Position numbers and translations under genes: made by a program. DNA of 64,000 nucleotides from Pseudoduganella violaceinigra DSM 15887 (GTDB lineage Bacteria; Pseudomonadota; Gammaproteobacteria; Burkholderiales; Burkholderiaceae_D), in assembly GCF_000425385.1 (NCBI RefSeq), contig NZ_AUDI01000004.1:124001-188000 (forward strand). The letters run 5' to 3'. Shown piece after piece: positions 35,094 to 43,263 of the stretch (position 1 is the stretch's first letter; the number at the start of each line of letters is the position of its first letter). The notes under the pieces are model-generated. The model worked only from the letters and a program-made list of their open reading frames with translations. It had not been told where the DNA came from and made no database searches.

Positions 35094-36442
35094 TGCTTGG
35101 CCCCCATGATCGCGTCTGGCAGGCCGGTGGCAATGCCGGGGAAGACGCAGAGCAGGATCACCGCAAGCACCATCAGCAGCAGGAAGGGCATCACGCCCCA
35201 GATGACATCCTTCAGGGGAATGTCCGGTGCGATGTTCTTAATGACGAAGATGTTCAGTCCTACCGGAGGATGGATCAGCCCCATTTCCATCACCACCGTC
35301 ATGACGATGCCGAACCAGACCAGGTCGAAGCCCGCCTCGCGCAGCGGCGGCAGGATGATCGGCGCGGTCATCAAGATGATCGACACCGGCGGCAGGAAGA
35401 AGCCGAGCACCACCACCAGCACCAGGATGGTCGCCAGCAGCACCCATTTGGACAGGTGCATGCCGACCACCCAGCTCGCCGCCGCCTGGCTGATGTGCAG
35501 GTAGCTCATGACGTAGGAGTACAGCAGCGACATGCCGATGATCAGCAGCAGCATGGTCGACTCCCTGATGGTGGACGACAGGATTGGCGACATGTCTTTG
35601 GGCCGCCACGCTCCGTACACCACGGCGATCAGGATCAGGGCCAGCAAGGCGCCAAGGCCCGCGGTCTCGGACGGCGTGGCAAAGCCGCCGTACAGTGCCA
35701 CCATCACGCCGATCAGCAGCACGATGAAGGGCAGCACGCGCGGCAGCATTTCCACTTTTTCGCGCAAGGTGAAATGCTCGTCTTCCAGGTAGGCCGATTT
35801 GACGCCGCCATTCTGGTATGCCGCAAGCGCCAGCCGGTATTCGGCACGAGCGCGATAGACCGCATAGCCGGCAAACAGCAGCACCAGCAGCACGCCGGGC
35901 CCGATCCCTGCCAGGAACAGGCGGCCCAGCGATTGCTCCGCCGCGACTGCGTACAGGATCATGGTGATGGACGGCGGCAGCAGGATGCCCAGCGTGCCGC
36001 CCGCAGCGATAATGCCGGCCGCGAAACCGGGCGAGTAGCCGCGCTTGCGCATTTCCGGAATGCCCGCCGAGCCGATGGCCGAGCAGGTTGCCGGCGACGA
36101 GCCGGCCATGGCCGCGAACAGGGCGCAGGCAAACACATTGGCGATACCCAGCCCGCCCGGCACCTTGTGCAGCCAGGTGTGGATGGCCGAATACAAATCC
36201 TTCCCGGCCGGCGACTTGCCGATGGCCGCTCCCTTCAGGATGAACAGCGGAATCGACAGCAGGGTGATGGAAGCCATTTCCTCGTACACGTTCTGGGTGA
36301 TCGTGTCGAGCGAGCTGGCGGGCATGAAGAAGTACATGAAGGTGGTCGCCACAATGCCAAGCGCGTAAGCGATCGGCATACCGGAGAACATGACCACCAG
36401 CGTGGCGATGCCGTACAGGGCGCCCAAAGCCAGTTCGCTCAT
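35090..36442 (-). CDS. dctM: TRAP transporter large permease (probable malonate uptake)
   Basis: The 450-residue product has about 12 membrane segments and DctM signatures: SGMPIAYALG near the start and GSSPATCSAIGSAGIPEMRKRGY, plus a repeated GGTLGILLPPSI/FFLPPVSIILMTAPIILPPL pattern. ATG 36442 overlaps dctQ by 4 bp; the upstream in-frame ATG lies within dctQ. Position in the mdc operon indicates malonate as substrate. Confidence 0.92.
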   Translation of the reverse strand: MSELALGALYGIATLVVMFSGMPIAYALGIVATTFMYFFMPASSLDTITQNVYEEMASITLLSIPLFILKGAAIGKSPAGKDLYSAIHTWLHKVPGGLGIANVFACALFAAMAGSSPATCSAIGSAGIPEMRKRGYSPGFAAGIIAAGGTLGILLPPSITMILYAVAAEQSLGRLFLAGIGPGVLLVLLFAGYAVYRARAEYRLALAAYQNGGVKSAYLEDEHFTLREKVEMLPRVLPFIVLLIGVMVALYGGFATPSETAGLGALLALILIAVVYGAWRPKDMSPILSSTIRESTMLLLIIGMSLLYSYVMSYLHISQAAASWVVGMHLSKWVLLATILVLVVVLGFFLPPVSIILMTAPIILPPLREAGFDLVWFGIVMTVVMEMGLIHPPVGLNIFVIKNIAPDIPLKDVIWGVMPFLLLMVLAVILLCVFPGIATGLPDAIMGAKQ

Positions 36443-36993
36443 TTTGCGGCTCCCTTGTCGGTGATACGGGCCAGCAACTGCACCAGGATCTGCAAGGTCA
36501 GCAAGGTCATTCCTGCGGCCATCATGGCGTAGGGTATCCACAGCGGCGGTGCGAACGTGGACGTGGTGGTCTGGCCGTCGACCCAGGCCTCATGCCACAG
36601 CGTCCAGGATTTCCAGGAGAAGAAGGCGCAGAAAATGAAGGACAGCAGGTCGACAATGAACAGCCTTACCGCGTTTGCCTTCGGCGGCAGGATGGCGGCG
36701 AGCGCCTCGATGCCGATATGTCCGCGGAAGCTCTGCACATAGGCGCAGCAGGAAAAGGTGACGCCCACCAGCATGAAGATGGACGCTTCATCCTGCCAGT
36801 CGGTCGGCGCATGGAAGAAGTAGCGCGAGACCACGGAATAAGTCAGGACCAGGGCTGTGCTGACCATCGCCACCATGGACAGGATCAGCAGGCCCTGGTT
36901 CACTTTCGCCAGCAGTGCCGCGACCGGCCCCAGTCCAGGCGTCTGCGGCAAGGCCGCTTCCTTGGGCGGATTGAGTTCGACGCCGTGGCTCAC
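36439..36993 (-). CDS. dctQ: TRAP transporter small permease
   Basis: The 184-residue product has four membrane segments and the DctQ pattern SRYFFHAPTDWQDEASIFMLV in its middle part. GTG 36993 overlaps the dctP stop (GTGA), which supports this start over distant upstream codons. It joins DctM to form the membrane part of the transporter. Confidence 0.88.
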   Translation of the reverse strand: MSHGVELNPPKEAALPQTPGLGPVAALLAKVNQGLLILSMVAMVSTALVLTYSVVSRYFFHAPTDWQDEASIFMLVGVTFSCCAYVQSFRGHIGIEALAAILPPKANAVRLFIVDLLSFIFCAFFSWKSWTLWHEAWVDGQTTTSTFAPPLWIPYAMMAAGMTLLTLQILVQLLARITDKGAAK

Positions 36994-38006
36994 AGCGTCT
37001 TCTCCGCGAGCGCCAGCAATTTGGCGCAGCTGTCGTTCTTTTCGCCGTAGTCCTTCCAGGCGGTGGTGCGGGCGATCGCCTGCCACTTCTTGACCGAGGC
37101 GGCGTTCAGGTCGACCACCTTGGCGCCGGCTTTCTGGTAGACCGCCGCGACCTGCGAATCGTCCGCCTGCGCCGCGGACTTGGCGAAGGCTTCCAGCTCC
37201 GCGCCCACGGCCATGATAGCTGCCTGCTGGTCCTTCGGCAGGCGTTCGTAGGTGGAGCGCGCCATCATCAGCGGTTCGAACATGAACCAGTAGGCATTGC
37301 CGCGCCCCGTGGTCAGCGCTTTCGACACTTCCTCCAGGCGGAAGGAGATCAGGGACGTGGAGGAGGTCAGCGCGGCGTCCATGGCGCCGGTCTGCATGGC
37401 GGCATAGATTTCGTTGGACGGCAGCGAGACGACGGCGGCGCCGGCAGCCTTCAGGATCAAGTCCATTTCGCGCGAACCCCCGCGGATCTTCATGCCCTTG
37501 GCGTCTTCCGGATCGACCACCGGCTTCACGCGCGAAGCGACGCCGCCGGCCTGCCAGATCCAGCTCACCAGCACCACGCCTTTGTCCCATAGCAGCTGGG
37601 TCAGGGCCTTGCCGATGTCCTTGTTCTTCCAGCCGTAGCCCTGCTCATAGGAGGTGACCAGGCCGGGCATCAGGCCGATGTTCACTTCCGGGACTTCGCC
37701 TCCGGCGTAGGACAGCGGCACCAGCGACAGGTCCAGGGCGCCCTTGCGCATGGCGGAGAACTGCGCGTTGGTCTTCATCAGGGACGAGCCGGGATAGATG
37801 GAGAACTTCAGTGCTCCCTTGGTGCGCTTTTCCACTTCCGCCGCGAACATGCGGGTCAGCCGGTCGCGGAAGTCGCCCTCGGTCAGGGTGCCGCCGGGGA
37901 ACTGGTGGGAAATCTTCAGGGCGCCGCTCTGGCCCCAGGCGGACTGCAGCCACAGCGGGCTGGTGGCGAGCGCGGCTACTACGGACCTGCGGGTCATCTG
38001 GGTCAT
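36990..38006 (-). CDS. dctP: TRAP transporter solute-binding protein (probable malonate)
   Basis: The 338-residue product has a Tat-like or Sec signal (TRRSVVAALATSPLWLQSAWGQ region, cleavage near residue 26) and DctP family features, including a conserved Arg in KGMKIRGGSREMDLILKA and SLPSNEIYAAMQTGAMDAA. GGAGG before ATG 38006 sets the start. It is the first gene of the ten-gene malonate operon. TRAP-type malonate carriers are known in Sinorhizobium (MatPQM). Confidence 0.9.
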   Translation of the reverse strand: MTQMTRRSVVAALATSPLWLQSAWGQSGALKISHQFPGGTLTEGDFRDRLTRMFAAEVEKRTKGALKFSIYPGSSLMKTNAQFSAMRKGALDLSLVPLSYAGGEVPEVNIGLMPGLVTSYEQGYGWKNKDIGKALTQLLWDKGVVLVSWIWQAGGVASRVKPVVDPEDAKGMKIRGGSREMDLILKAAGAAVVSLPSNEIYAAMQTGAMDAALTSSTSLISFRLEEVSKALTTGRGNAYWFMFEPLMMARSTYERLPKDQQAAIMAVGAELEAFAKSAAQADDSQVAAVYQKAGAKVVDLNAASVKKWQAIARTTAWKDYGEKNDSCAKLLALAEKTL

Positions 38007-38043
38007 GTCATCCTCCAAGGGTAAGTATGCAGCATTGATATTT

Positions 38044-38053
38044 ATGTATACAA
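38044..38053. promoter_or_regulatory. Candidate operator of the GntR/FCD regulator
   Basis: ATGTATACAA centres on GTATAC, close to the TTGTATACAA-like palindromes bound by many FCD-type GntR repressors. It touches the -10 region of the malonate operon promoter. A second inverted pair GTAT/ATAC occurs at 38056-38072. Confidence 0.5.
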
Positions 38054-38080
38054 GAGTATCTTTACCGAATACATTGTCAA
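38053..38080 (-). promoter_or_regulatory. Candidate promoter of the dctPQM-mdc operon
   Basis: On the minus strand a perfect TTGACA (38075-38080) is followed by a 16-nt spacer and TACTCT (38053-38058), a weak -10 box. Its -35 box overlaps the -35 box of the divergent gntR promoter. Confidence 0.45.
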
Positions 38081-38101
38081 GCGAAATATGCGTCTTATAA
38101 T
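38074..38101 (+). promoter_or_regulatory. Candidate promoter of the GntR regulator gene
   Basis: TTGTCA (38074-38079), a 16-nt spacer and a perfect TATAAT (38096-38101) place transcription start about 27 nt before ATG 38135. Confidence 0.65.
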
Positions 38102-38134
38102 GAAGCCTCATATACACACCGAATATCTCGTTCC

Positions 38135-38797
38135 ATGGCGAAACATTCCTCCACCCTGCGGGAAACCATCGAAGAAATGATCGCGATGGGCGAGCTTCGG
38201 CCCGGCCAGCACCTCGACGAGACCGAGCTGGCCACGCGCTTCGGCGTCTCGCGCACGCCGATCCGCGAGACGCTGATCCAGCTGGAGTCGATGGGCCTGG
38301 TGGTGATCCGCCCGCGCCGCGGCGCGATCGTGGCGGAGCTCGGGCCGCAGCAGCTGCTGGAAATGTTTGAAGTGATGTCGGAACTGGAGGCGACTTGCGG
38401 GCGCCTGGCTGCGCGCCGCATGACGCCGGAGGAGCAGCAGGTGCTGCTGGCGGCGCATGAAGCCTGCAAGGCGGCGGTGGAGGCGCAGGAGCCGGACGAG
38501 TACTACTACCGCAACGAAGCCTTCCACGAAGCCATCTACGCGGGCAGCCATAACCGCTTCCTGTTCGAGCAGACGCGGGGCCTGTACCGGCGCCTGCGGC
38601 CATACCGCCGCTTGCAGCTGCGCGTACGCAACCGCATCGGCCATTCGTATGCCGAGCATGACGGCGTGGTGCAGGCCATCCTGGCAGGCGACGGCGACAA
38701 AGCCGCGGAACTGCTGCGCAGCCATGTGATGATCCAGGGGCAGCGCTTTTCCGACCTGATGGCATCGCTGCCGCAATTGAGCCAATCCGCCGCCTGA
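38135..38797 (+). CDS. GntR/FCD-family transcriptional regulator
   Basis: The 220-residue product has an N-terminal winged helix-turn-helix (ETELATRFGVSRTPIRETL) and a C-terminal FCD ligand domain with the metal-binding pattern Asp/His-x3-His plus two later His residues (YRNEAFHEAIY, SHNRF, HSYAEHDGVV, RSHV). It is divergent from the dctPQM-mdc operon and is the likely malonate-responsive regulator of it. Repression relieved by malonate is the usual mode, but this is inferred. Confidence 0.9.
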   Translation: MAKHSSTLRETIEEMIAMGELRPGQHLDETELATRFGVSRTPIRETLIQLESMGLVVIRPRRGAIVAELGPQQLLEMFEVMSELEATCGRLAARRMTPEEQQVLLAAHEACKAAVEAQEPDEYYYRNEAFHEAIYAGSHNRFLFEQTRGLYRRLRPYRRLQLRVRNRIGHSYAEHDGVVQAILAGDGDKAAELLRSHVMIQGQRFSDLMASLPQLSQSAA

Positions 38798-38822
38798 TAA
38801 GTAAATCTTTTCGTTTACTTAT
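38797..38822. repeat. AT-rich perfect inverted repeat between gntR and MFS gene
   Basis: ATAAGTAAA and TTTACTTAT are 9-bp arms around an 8-base loop, starting within the gntR stop codon. No T-run follows, so it looks more like an operator for the MFS gene than a terminator. Confidence 0.5.
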
Positions 38823-38849
38823 TTGGCGGCCCTGGCTATATTGCTGGGC

Positions 38850-40082
38850 ATGAACAACGCCCTCCTGATTGCTGCCACCTGCCTGCTTGGCCTGCTGTCC
38901 ACCACGGGCGCCTCGCTCCCGTATCCGATCCTGCCGCCGCTGTTTGCCGCGGAAGCCCACAACTCGCTGAATAATTTCCTTGGCCTGCCGCCCAAGCTCT
39001 TGTTCGGGATCGCGCTGACGGTGAACCCGATCGGACTGGTGATCGGCTCGGCGCTGCTTGGCCCGCTGTCGGACCGATATGGGCGCCGGCCTATCCTGCT
39101 GGCGACCGCACTCGGCGCCGCCGCCGGCCATGCTCTGACGGCGTGGGCGCTGGTGATGCAGTCCTACCCGCTGTTCATCCTGGCCCGCTTCGGCACCGGC
39201 CTGCTGGAAGGGAATGGCGCCGTGGCGCGTGCCCTGGTGGCGGAAAAACTGCAAGGCCCGCAGCGTTTGCGCGCGCTGTCGCTGGTGAACGGTTCGCTGC
39301 ACCTGGGCTGGCTGGTGGGACCGGTGCTGGCCGGCTTCACGCTCGGTTTTGGCATCACGGTACCGTTCTGGGTAGCCGTGGCGGCATTGATACTGGCGGC
39401 GGCGCTGGTGGCGATGACCGTGCCGCGCGCCGCACAAGCGCCGGACGATGGCGCTTCCTGGTGGCAGGTGGCACGCTCCCACCACGCCATGAACCTGCTG
39501 CGCTTTCCTGAATTGCGCACGCTGTTCATCGTGCAGCTGGCGCTGACCTGCGGGATCACGGGCTTCTACGAATACTACCCCTTATGGCTGGTGGAGCAGG
39601 GCGGCTACGATGCGCGCGGCATTGCGACCATCAATATGGCTATGTGCGCGATCATGACCCTGGCCGCCATCATCGCCGGACGTCCTAGCCGCATGGAGCC
39701 TCTGCACCGCGCCAGCTGGCTGGCATTCGGACTGGCGGCCGCGGTGGCCGGCGTCGCGCTGGGCAACCTGTGGGTCGGCATGGTGGCGATCTGCCTGTTC
39801 GGGCTTCCCAATGCCTTTTACAACGCGACGGTGCAATCCTGGGCCGCAGACCGCTTTGCCGCGCATGGACAGGGCTCGGTCATGGGCTTGCTGTCGATGA
39901 CTTTCTGTTTCGCGAACATTGCCATGGCGGCCATTGGCTCGGTATTGACGCTGCTCGATACGCGGCTGATCCTGCTGCTCGGGGCGGTGCTGGCGACATG
40001 GGCAGCATGGCGGCTGCGCGGCTGGCGCCGCGAGCTGGCCGCCCCATCGGCCGCGATGCCGGCAGAAGGCGCCGGCGCATGA
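38850..40082 (+). CDS. MFS transporter
   Basis: The 410-residue product has about 12 membrane helices and the MFS loop motif GPLSDRYGRRPILL between helices 2 and 3. It most likely exports a small molecule using the proton gradient. ATG 38850 is chosen because it precedes the first helix; an upstream TTG at 38823 is possible. It overlaps the following regulator gene by ATGA, so the two form an operon. Confidence 0.85.
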   Translation: MNNALLIAATCLLGLLSTTGASLPYPILPPLFAAEAHNSLNNFLGLPPKLLFGIALTVNPIGLVIGSALLGPLSDRYGRRPILLATALGAAAGHALTAWALVMQSYPLFILARFGTGLLEGNGAVARALVAEKLQGPQRLRALSLVNGSLHLGWLVGPVLAGFTLGFGITVPFWVAVAALILAAALVAMTVPRAAQAPDDGASWWQVARSHHAMNLLRFPELRTLFIVQLALTCGITGFYEYYPLWLVEQGGYDARGIATINMAMCAIMTLAAIIAGRPSRMEPLHRASWLAFGLAAAVAGVALGNLWVGMVAICLFGLPNAFYNATVQSWAADRFAAHGQGSVMGLLSMTFCFANIAMAAIGSVLTLLDTRLILLLGAVLATWAAWRLRGWRRELAAPSAAMPAEGAGA

Positions 40083-40699
40083 ATACCGCGGACCAGATCC
40101 TCTTCCTGCTGAAAACACGGGGACCGCGCACGGCGCAGCAGCTGGCCGACCTGCTGGGCCTGACCTCGATGGGGGCGCGCCGCCATCTGGAGGCGGCCGA
40201 GGTTGCCGGGCTGGCAAGCCACGAAGACGTCGCCGAAAAAGTCGGCCGGCCATCGCGCCGCTGGCTGCTGACCGATGCCGGCCATGCGCGCTTTCCCGAC
40301 CGCCACGCCGACCTGACGCTGCAGCTGATCGCGCAAGTCCGTGCCCTGTTTGGCGAAGACGGCATGGACAAGCTGATCATCGCCCGCGAGCAGGCCAGCG
40401 AGGCCTTCTACCGCGAGGCCATCGGCGCCGGCGCAGCGCTGCACGAGCGCGTGCAGGCCCTGGCGCTGGCGCGCGACGTGGAAGGCTATATGGCGGAGGT
40501 GGAAGCGCACGGCGACGGTTCGCTGCTCCTGGTCGAAAACCATTGCCCGATCTGCGCGGCGGCGCGCGAATGCCAGAACTTCTGCCGTTCGGAACTGGAG
40601 GTATTCCAGCGCGTGCTGGGCCCGGGGTGCGAGGTGCGGCGCGAAGAGCACATCCTGTCCGGCGCGCGCCGCTGCGCCTACCGCATCAAGCAGGTGTGA
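40079..40699 (+). CDS. SufR-like ArsR-fold regulator with Cys cluster
   Basis: The 206-residue product has an N-terminal winged helix-turn-helix (TAQQLADLLGLTSMGARRHLEAAE) and a C-terminal CPICAAARECQNFCRSEL block with Cys156, 159, 165 and 169, plus Cys184 and Cys199. This is the layout of COG2345/SufR-type regulators, some of which bind an Fe-S cluster and sense redox state. No suf gene is nearby. ATGA coupling to the MFS gene suggests it controls that exporter. Confidence 0.82.
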   Translation: MNTADQILFLLKTRGPRTAQQLADLLGLTSMGARRHLEAAEVAGLASHEDVAEKVGRPSRRWLLTDAGHARFPDRHADLTLQLIAQVRALFGEDGMDKLIIAREQASEAFYREAIGAGAALHERVQALALARDVEGYMAEVEAHGDGSLLLVENHCPICAAARECQNFCRSELEVFQRVLGPGCEVRREEHILSGARRCAYRIKQV

Positions 40700-40749
40700 C
40701 AATCATTCCATTACTGGTGTAGAGTGGGGGAAACCCAATGGAGGCGGCA

Positions 40750-41007
40750 ATGGACGATGAAACCCGGCGGAAATTTGTCACCGACGTATGGAAACGCTAT
40801 GTCGAGGTGCAGAACTGGGCCATTGCCAACTGGCCCGACCATGATCATCCGCTCAGCTCTTCCGACTTTGTCGAAGGCCGGAAAGAAATCCTCGGTCTAG
40901 GCTTGCCGTCCCACCTGAAACTCTCGCATGAGCCGCCGGCGCCGGCACCCGAGCCTGCGCAGGGCGGTCCGCAATATCAGGAAGTGACGCCGGCACCCTG
41001 GCCGTGA
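40750..41007 (+). CDS. Small hypothetical protein
   Basis: The 85-residue product has an N-terminal helical part (ETRRKFVTDVWKRYVEVQNWA) and a Pro-rich C-terminus. No domain is recognised. GGAGG six bases before ATG 40750 supports translation. Its 3' end overlaps the convergent Bcr/CflA gene by 31 bp. Confidence 0.55.
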   Translation: MDDETRRKFVTDVWKRYVEVQNWAIANWPDHDHPLSSSDFVEGRKEILGLGLPSHLKLSHEPPAPAPEPAQGGPQYQEVTPAPWP

Positions 41008-42167
41008 GTGGCGCCGCGGTAGGTGGCGTAGCTCACCGCCAGGCAAGCCACCAGGCCGAAAGCCAGGTGCAGGGCGCTGCCGAACAGCAGCGGCGCCACC
41101 AGTCCGGACACCAAAGCAAACAGCATCATCTGCAGGAACGACTGCATGGAGGCGGCCAGCCCGCTATGCTGCGGGAACAGGTTCATGCCGGCCAGCGTCA
41201 GCGGCGGCATCGCCAGCGCGAGCGAGAATGAGAACAGGAATAGCGGCAGCACGGCCCACGGCACGGTCGCCGCGAAGAACCAGTTGTATGCCACATTGAT
41301 CGACGCGGCAATCGCCATCAGGCCGTAGCTCAGGCGGATCAGCTGCGGCGGCGCCAAGCGATGCGCCAGTTTGCCGCTGGCGCTGGCGCCCAGCACGTGG
41401 CCGCTGATCAAAGGGATGAACAGCCAGGCGAAGGCGGTCTCCGGCAGCTTCAGGATATGCATGATGAAGTAGGCCGCCGAGCCAATGTACAGCGCAAAGC
41501 CGCCGAAAGCCGCGCCCAGCGCAACGGACAGCAGCAGGAACTGGCGGTGCTTGAGGACCATCCAGTAGTTGCCGGCAATGGCGCCCAGGTGCAGCGGATG
41601 GCGCTTCTCTTTCGGCAGGCTTTCCGGCAGCCAGCGCCAGACCGCGATAAACATCAGCACCCCGAAGCCGGCCAGGAACCAGAAGATCGAACGCCAGCCG
41701 AAGGAGACCTGCAGCCAGCCGCCCAGCACCGGCGCAATGGCGGGCGCCAGGCCGAACACCATCATGATATTACCGAGGATTTTCTGCGCTGCCAGACCTT
41801 CAAAACGGTCCTGCACGATGGCGCGGCTGATCACCGAACCGGCGCCCGAAGCCAGGCCCTGCAGAATGCGCGCGCCGAGCAGGAAGCCGAAGGAACCGGC
41901 CAGCGCGCCGCCCAGCGACGCCAGCACATACAGCACCAGCGACCACAGGATGATGGGGCGGCGGCCGAAGCTGTCCGACAAGGTGCCATAAAACAGCATC
42001 ATGAAGGCGAAGGTGAACAGGAACAGGCTCAGGGTCTGCTGGATCGCCATCGGACTGGCGCTGAAGGTGTCGGCGATCGCCGGGAAAGAGGGCAGGTAAG
42101 TGTCGATCGCCAGCGGGCCGACCATGGTGAGGCCGGCGAGCAGCAGTGTAAGCAGGATGTTTTTCAT
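40977..42167 (-). CDS. Bcr/CflA-family multidrug MFS exporter
   Basis: The 396-residue product has 12 membrane helices and Bcr/CflA hallmarks: LAIDTYLPSFPAIA in helix 1, GTLSDSFGRRPIILW in loop 2-3 and SRAIVQDRFEGLAAQKILG. It exports drugs or other compounds in exchange for protons. ATG 42167 starts right before helix 1; the long upstream open frame covers the divergent epsC gene and is not coding. Confidence 0.9.
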   Translation of the reverse strand: MKNILLTLLLAGLTMVGPLAIDTYLPSFPAIADTFSASPMAIQQTLSLFLFTFAFMMLFYGTLSDSFGRRPIILWSLVLYVLASLGGALAGSFGFLLGARILQGLASGAGSVISRAIVQDRFEGLAAQKILGNIMMVFGLAPAIAPVLGGWLQVSFGWRSIFWFLAGFGVLMFIAVWRWLPESLPKEKRHPLHLGAIAGNYWMVLKHRQFLLLSVALGAAFGGFALYIGSAAYFIMHILKLPETAFAWLFIPLISGHVLGASASGKLAHRLAPPQLIRLSYGLMAIAASINVAYNWFFAATVPWAVLPLFLFSFSLALAMPPLTLAGMNLFPQHSGLAASMQSFLQMMLFALVSGLVAPLLFGSALHLAFGLVACLAVSYATYRGATHGQGAGVTS

Positions 42168-42284
42168 GTAAAGTCTATGCAGTGAACCTGACATTCTAAG
42201 GCAAAGCCTATATGCTTGCAGGGCATAAGCTAGTGCGAATAGTTTCTTTCGTTTTGGGACGGAGGCTCGATATGCTTGTGCCTT

Positions 42285-43184
42285 ATGGCTAACGATTTCA
42301 CCGGCGCCGACAGCGGCGCAACACGCTGGGACCTCGACCAAGTGGTCCACCAGCTTCGCGTATCGCGCGAAGCGACCCACAATATCCGCCACCAGCGCCG
42401 CGTGCGCGAACTGCCGTCGCGCGCGGAGCTGCAGCAGATCCTCGAAGGCCTGGCGGCGGCGCTGTTCCCAACGCATTACGGGCGCCCGAACCTGACCGAC
42501 GAAAGCATCGACTACTTCGTCGGCGACACGCTGAACACCACGCTGGGCCGCCTGCACGAACAGATGCGGCGCGGCCTGCAGTTCGGCGGCGAGCGCGATG
42601 CCTATGCCATCACGCGGGATTTCGCGGCCTCGCTGCCGGCAATCCGCGCCCTGCTGGTATCGGACCTGCAGGCCGCCTTCGCGGGCGACCCTGCCGCCAC
42701 CTCGATCGCGGAAATCCTCCTGTGTTATCCGGGCATGGTGGCGATCCTGCATTACCGCCTGGCGCACAGCCTGCACAAGCTCGGCGCGCCCTTCATCGCC
42801 CGCATGGTGAGCGACATCGCCCATTCGCGCACCGGCATCGACATCCACCCCGCGGCGCAGATCGGCGCCAGCTTCTTCATCGACCACGGCACCGGCGTGG
42901 TGATCGGCGAGACCACCATCATCGGCGAACGCGTGCGCCTGTACCAGCACGTAACGCTGGGCGCCAAGCGCTTCCCGGCCGATGAAACGGGCCAACTGAT
43001 CAAGGGCACGCCACGACATCCGATTGTCGAGGACGATGTTGTCATTTATGCTGGCGCTACGGTGCTGGGACGTATCACCATTGGCGCCGGGTCGACGATC
43101 GGCGGGAATGTGTGGCTGACCCACGGCGTGGCTCCCGGCAGCAATGTGTCCCAAGTCCCTAATATCGAAAAATTCGATAAGTAG
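42285..43184 (+). CDS. epsC: Serine O-acetyltransferase (EpsC/CysE type)
   Basis: The 299-residue product has an N-terminal helical domain and a C-terminal left-handed beta-helix with hexapeptide repeats. Catalytic-site segments SRTGIDIHPAAQIG, DHGTGVVIGET and YQHVTLGAK are present. It acetylates L-serine with acetyl-CoA in cysteine synthesis. GGAGG at 42261-42265 lies too far for ATG 42285 but is ideal for an out-of-frame ATG at 42272, which opens a six-codon reading frame ending inside epsC; TTG 42276 is another possible start. Confidence 0.88.
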   Translation: MANDFTGADSGATRWDLDQVVHQLRVSREATHNIRHQRRVRELPSRAELQQILEGLAAALFPTHYGRPNLTDESIDYFVGDTLNTTLGRLHEQMRRGLQFGGERDAYAITRDFAASLPAIRALLVSDLQAAFAGDPAATSIAEILLCYPGMVAILHYRLAHSLHKLGAPFIARMVSDIAHSRTGIDIHPAAQIGASFFIDHGTGVVIGETTIIGERVRLYQHVTLGAKRFPADETGQLIKGTPRHPIVEDDVVIYAGATVLGRITIGAGSTIGGNVWLTHGVAPGSNVSQVPNIEKFDK

Positions 43185-43191
43185 TGCGCAC

Positions 43192-43229
43192 ATTATGCGT
43201 TTTACACTGATCAATCATCGCCGCATAAT
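43192..43229 (+). promoter_or_regulatory. Promoter of yceI with flanking inverted repeat
   Basis: TTTACA (43201-43206), 17 nt and CATAAT (43224-43229) form a good sigma70 promoter. An 8-bp inverted repeat ATTATGCG (43192-43199)/CGCATAAT (43222-43229) brackets the -35 box and includes the -10 box, as expected for a repressor site. Confidence 0.6.
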
Positions 43230-43263
43230 GCGGGCACCATTTCCCCACATTGGAGCCTAGATA

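Noticed and set aside
34781-36532. Long plus-strand open frame (583 codons) opposite dctM and mdcA
   Set aside because: Rich in Arg, His and Gln with no domain; it is the complement of two well-recognised genes.
38007-39485. Apparent long N-terminal extension of DctP
   Set aside because: It runs across the promoter region and the complement of gntR; GGAGG and a signal peptide mark the start at 38006.
42168-43214. Apparent 348-residue N-terminal extension of the Bcr/CflA exporter
   Set aside because: It is the complement of epsC and has non-protein-like composition; the exporter starts at 42167 before its first helix.
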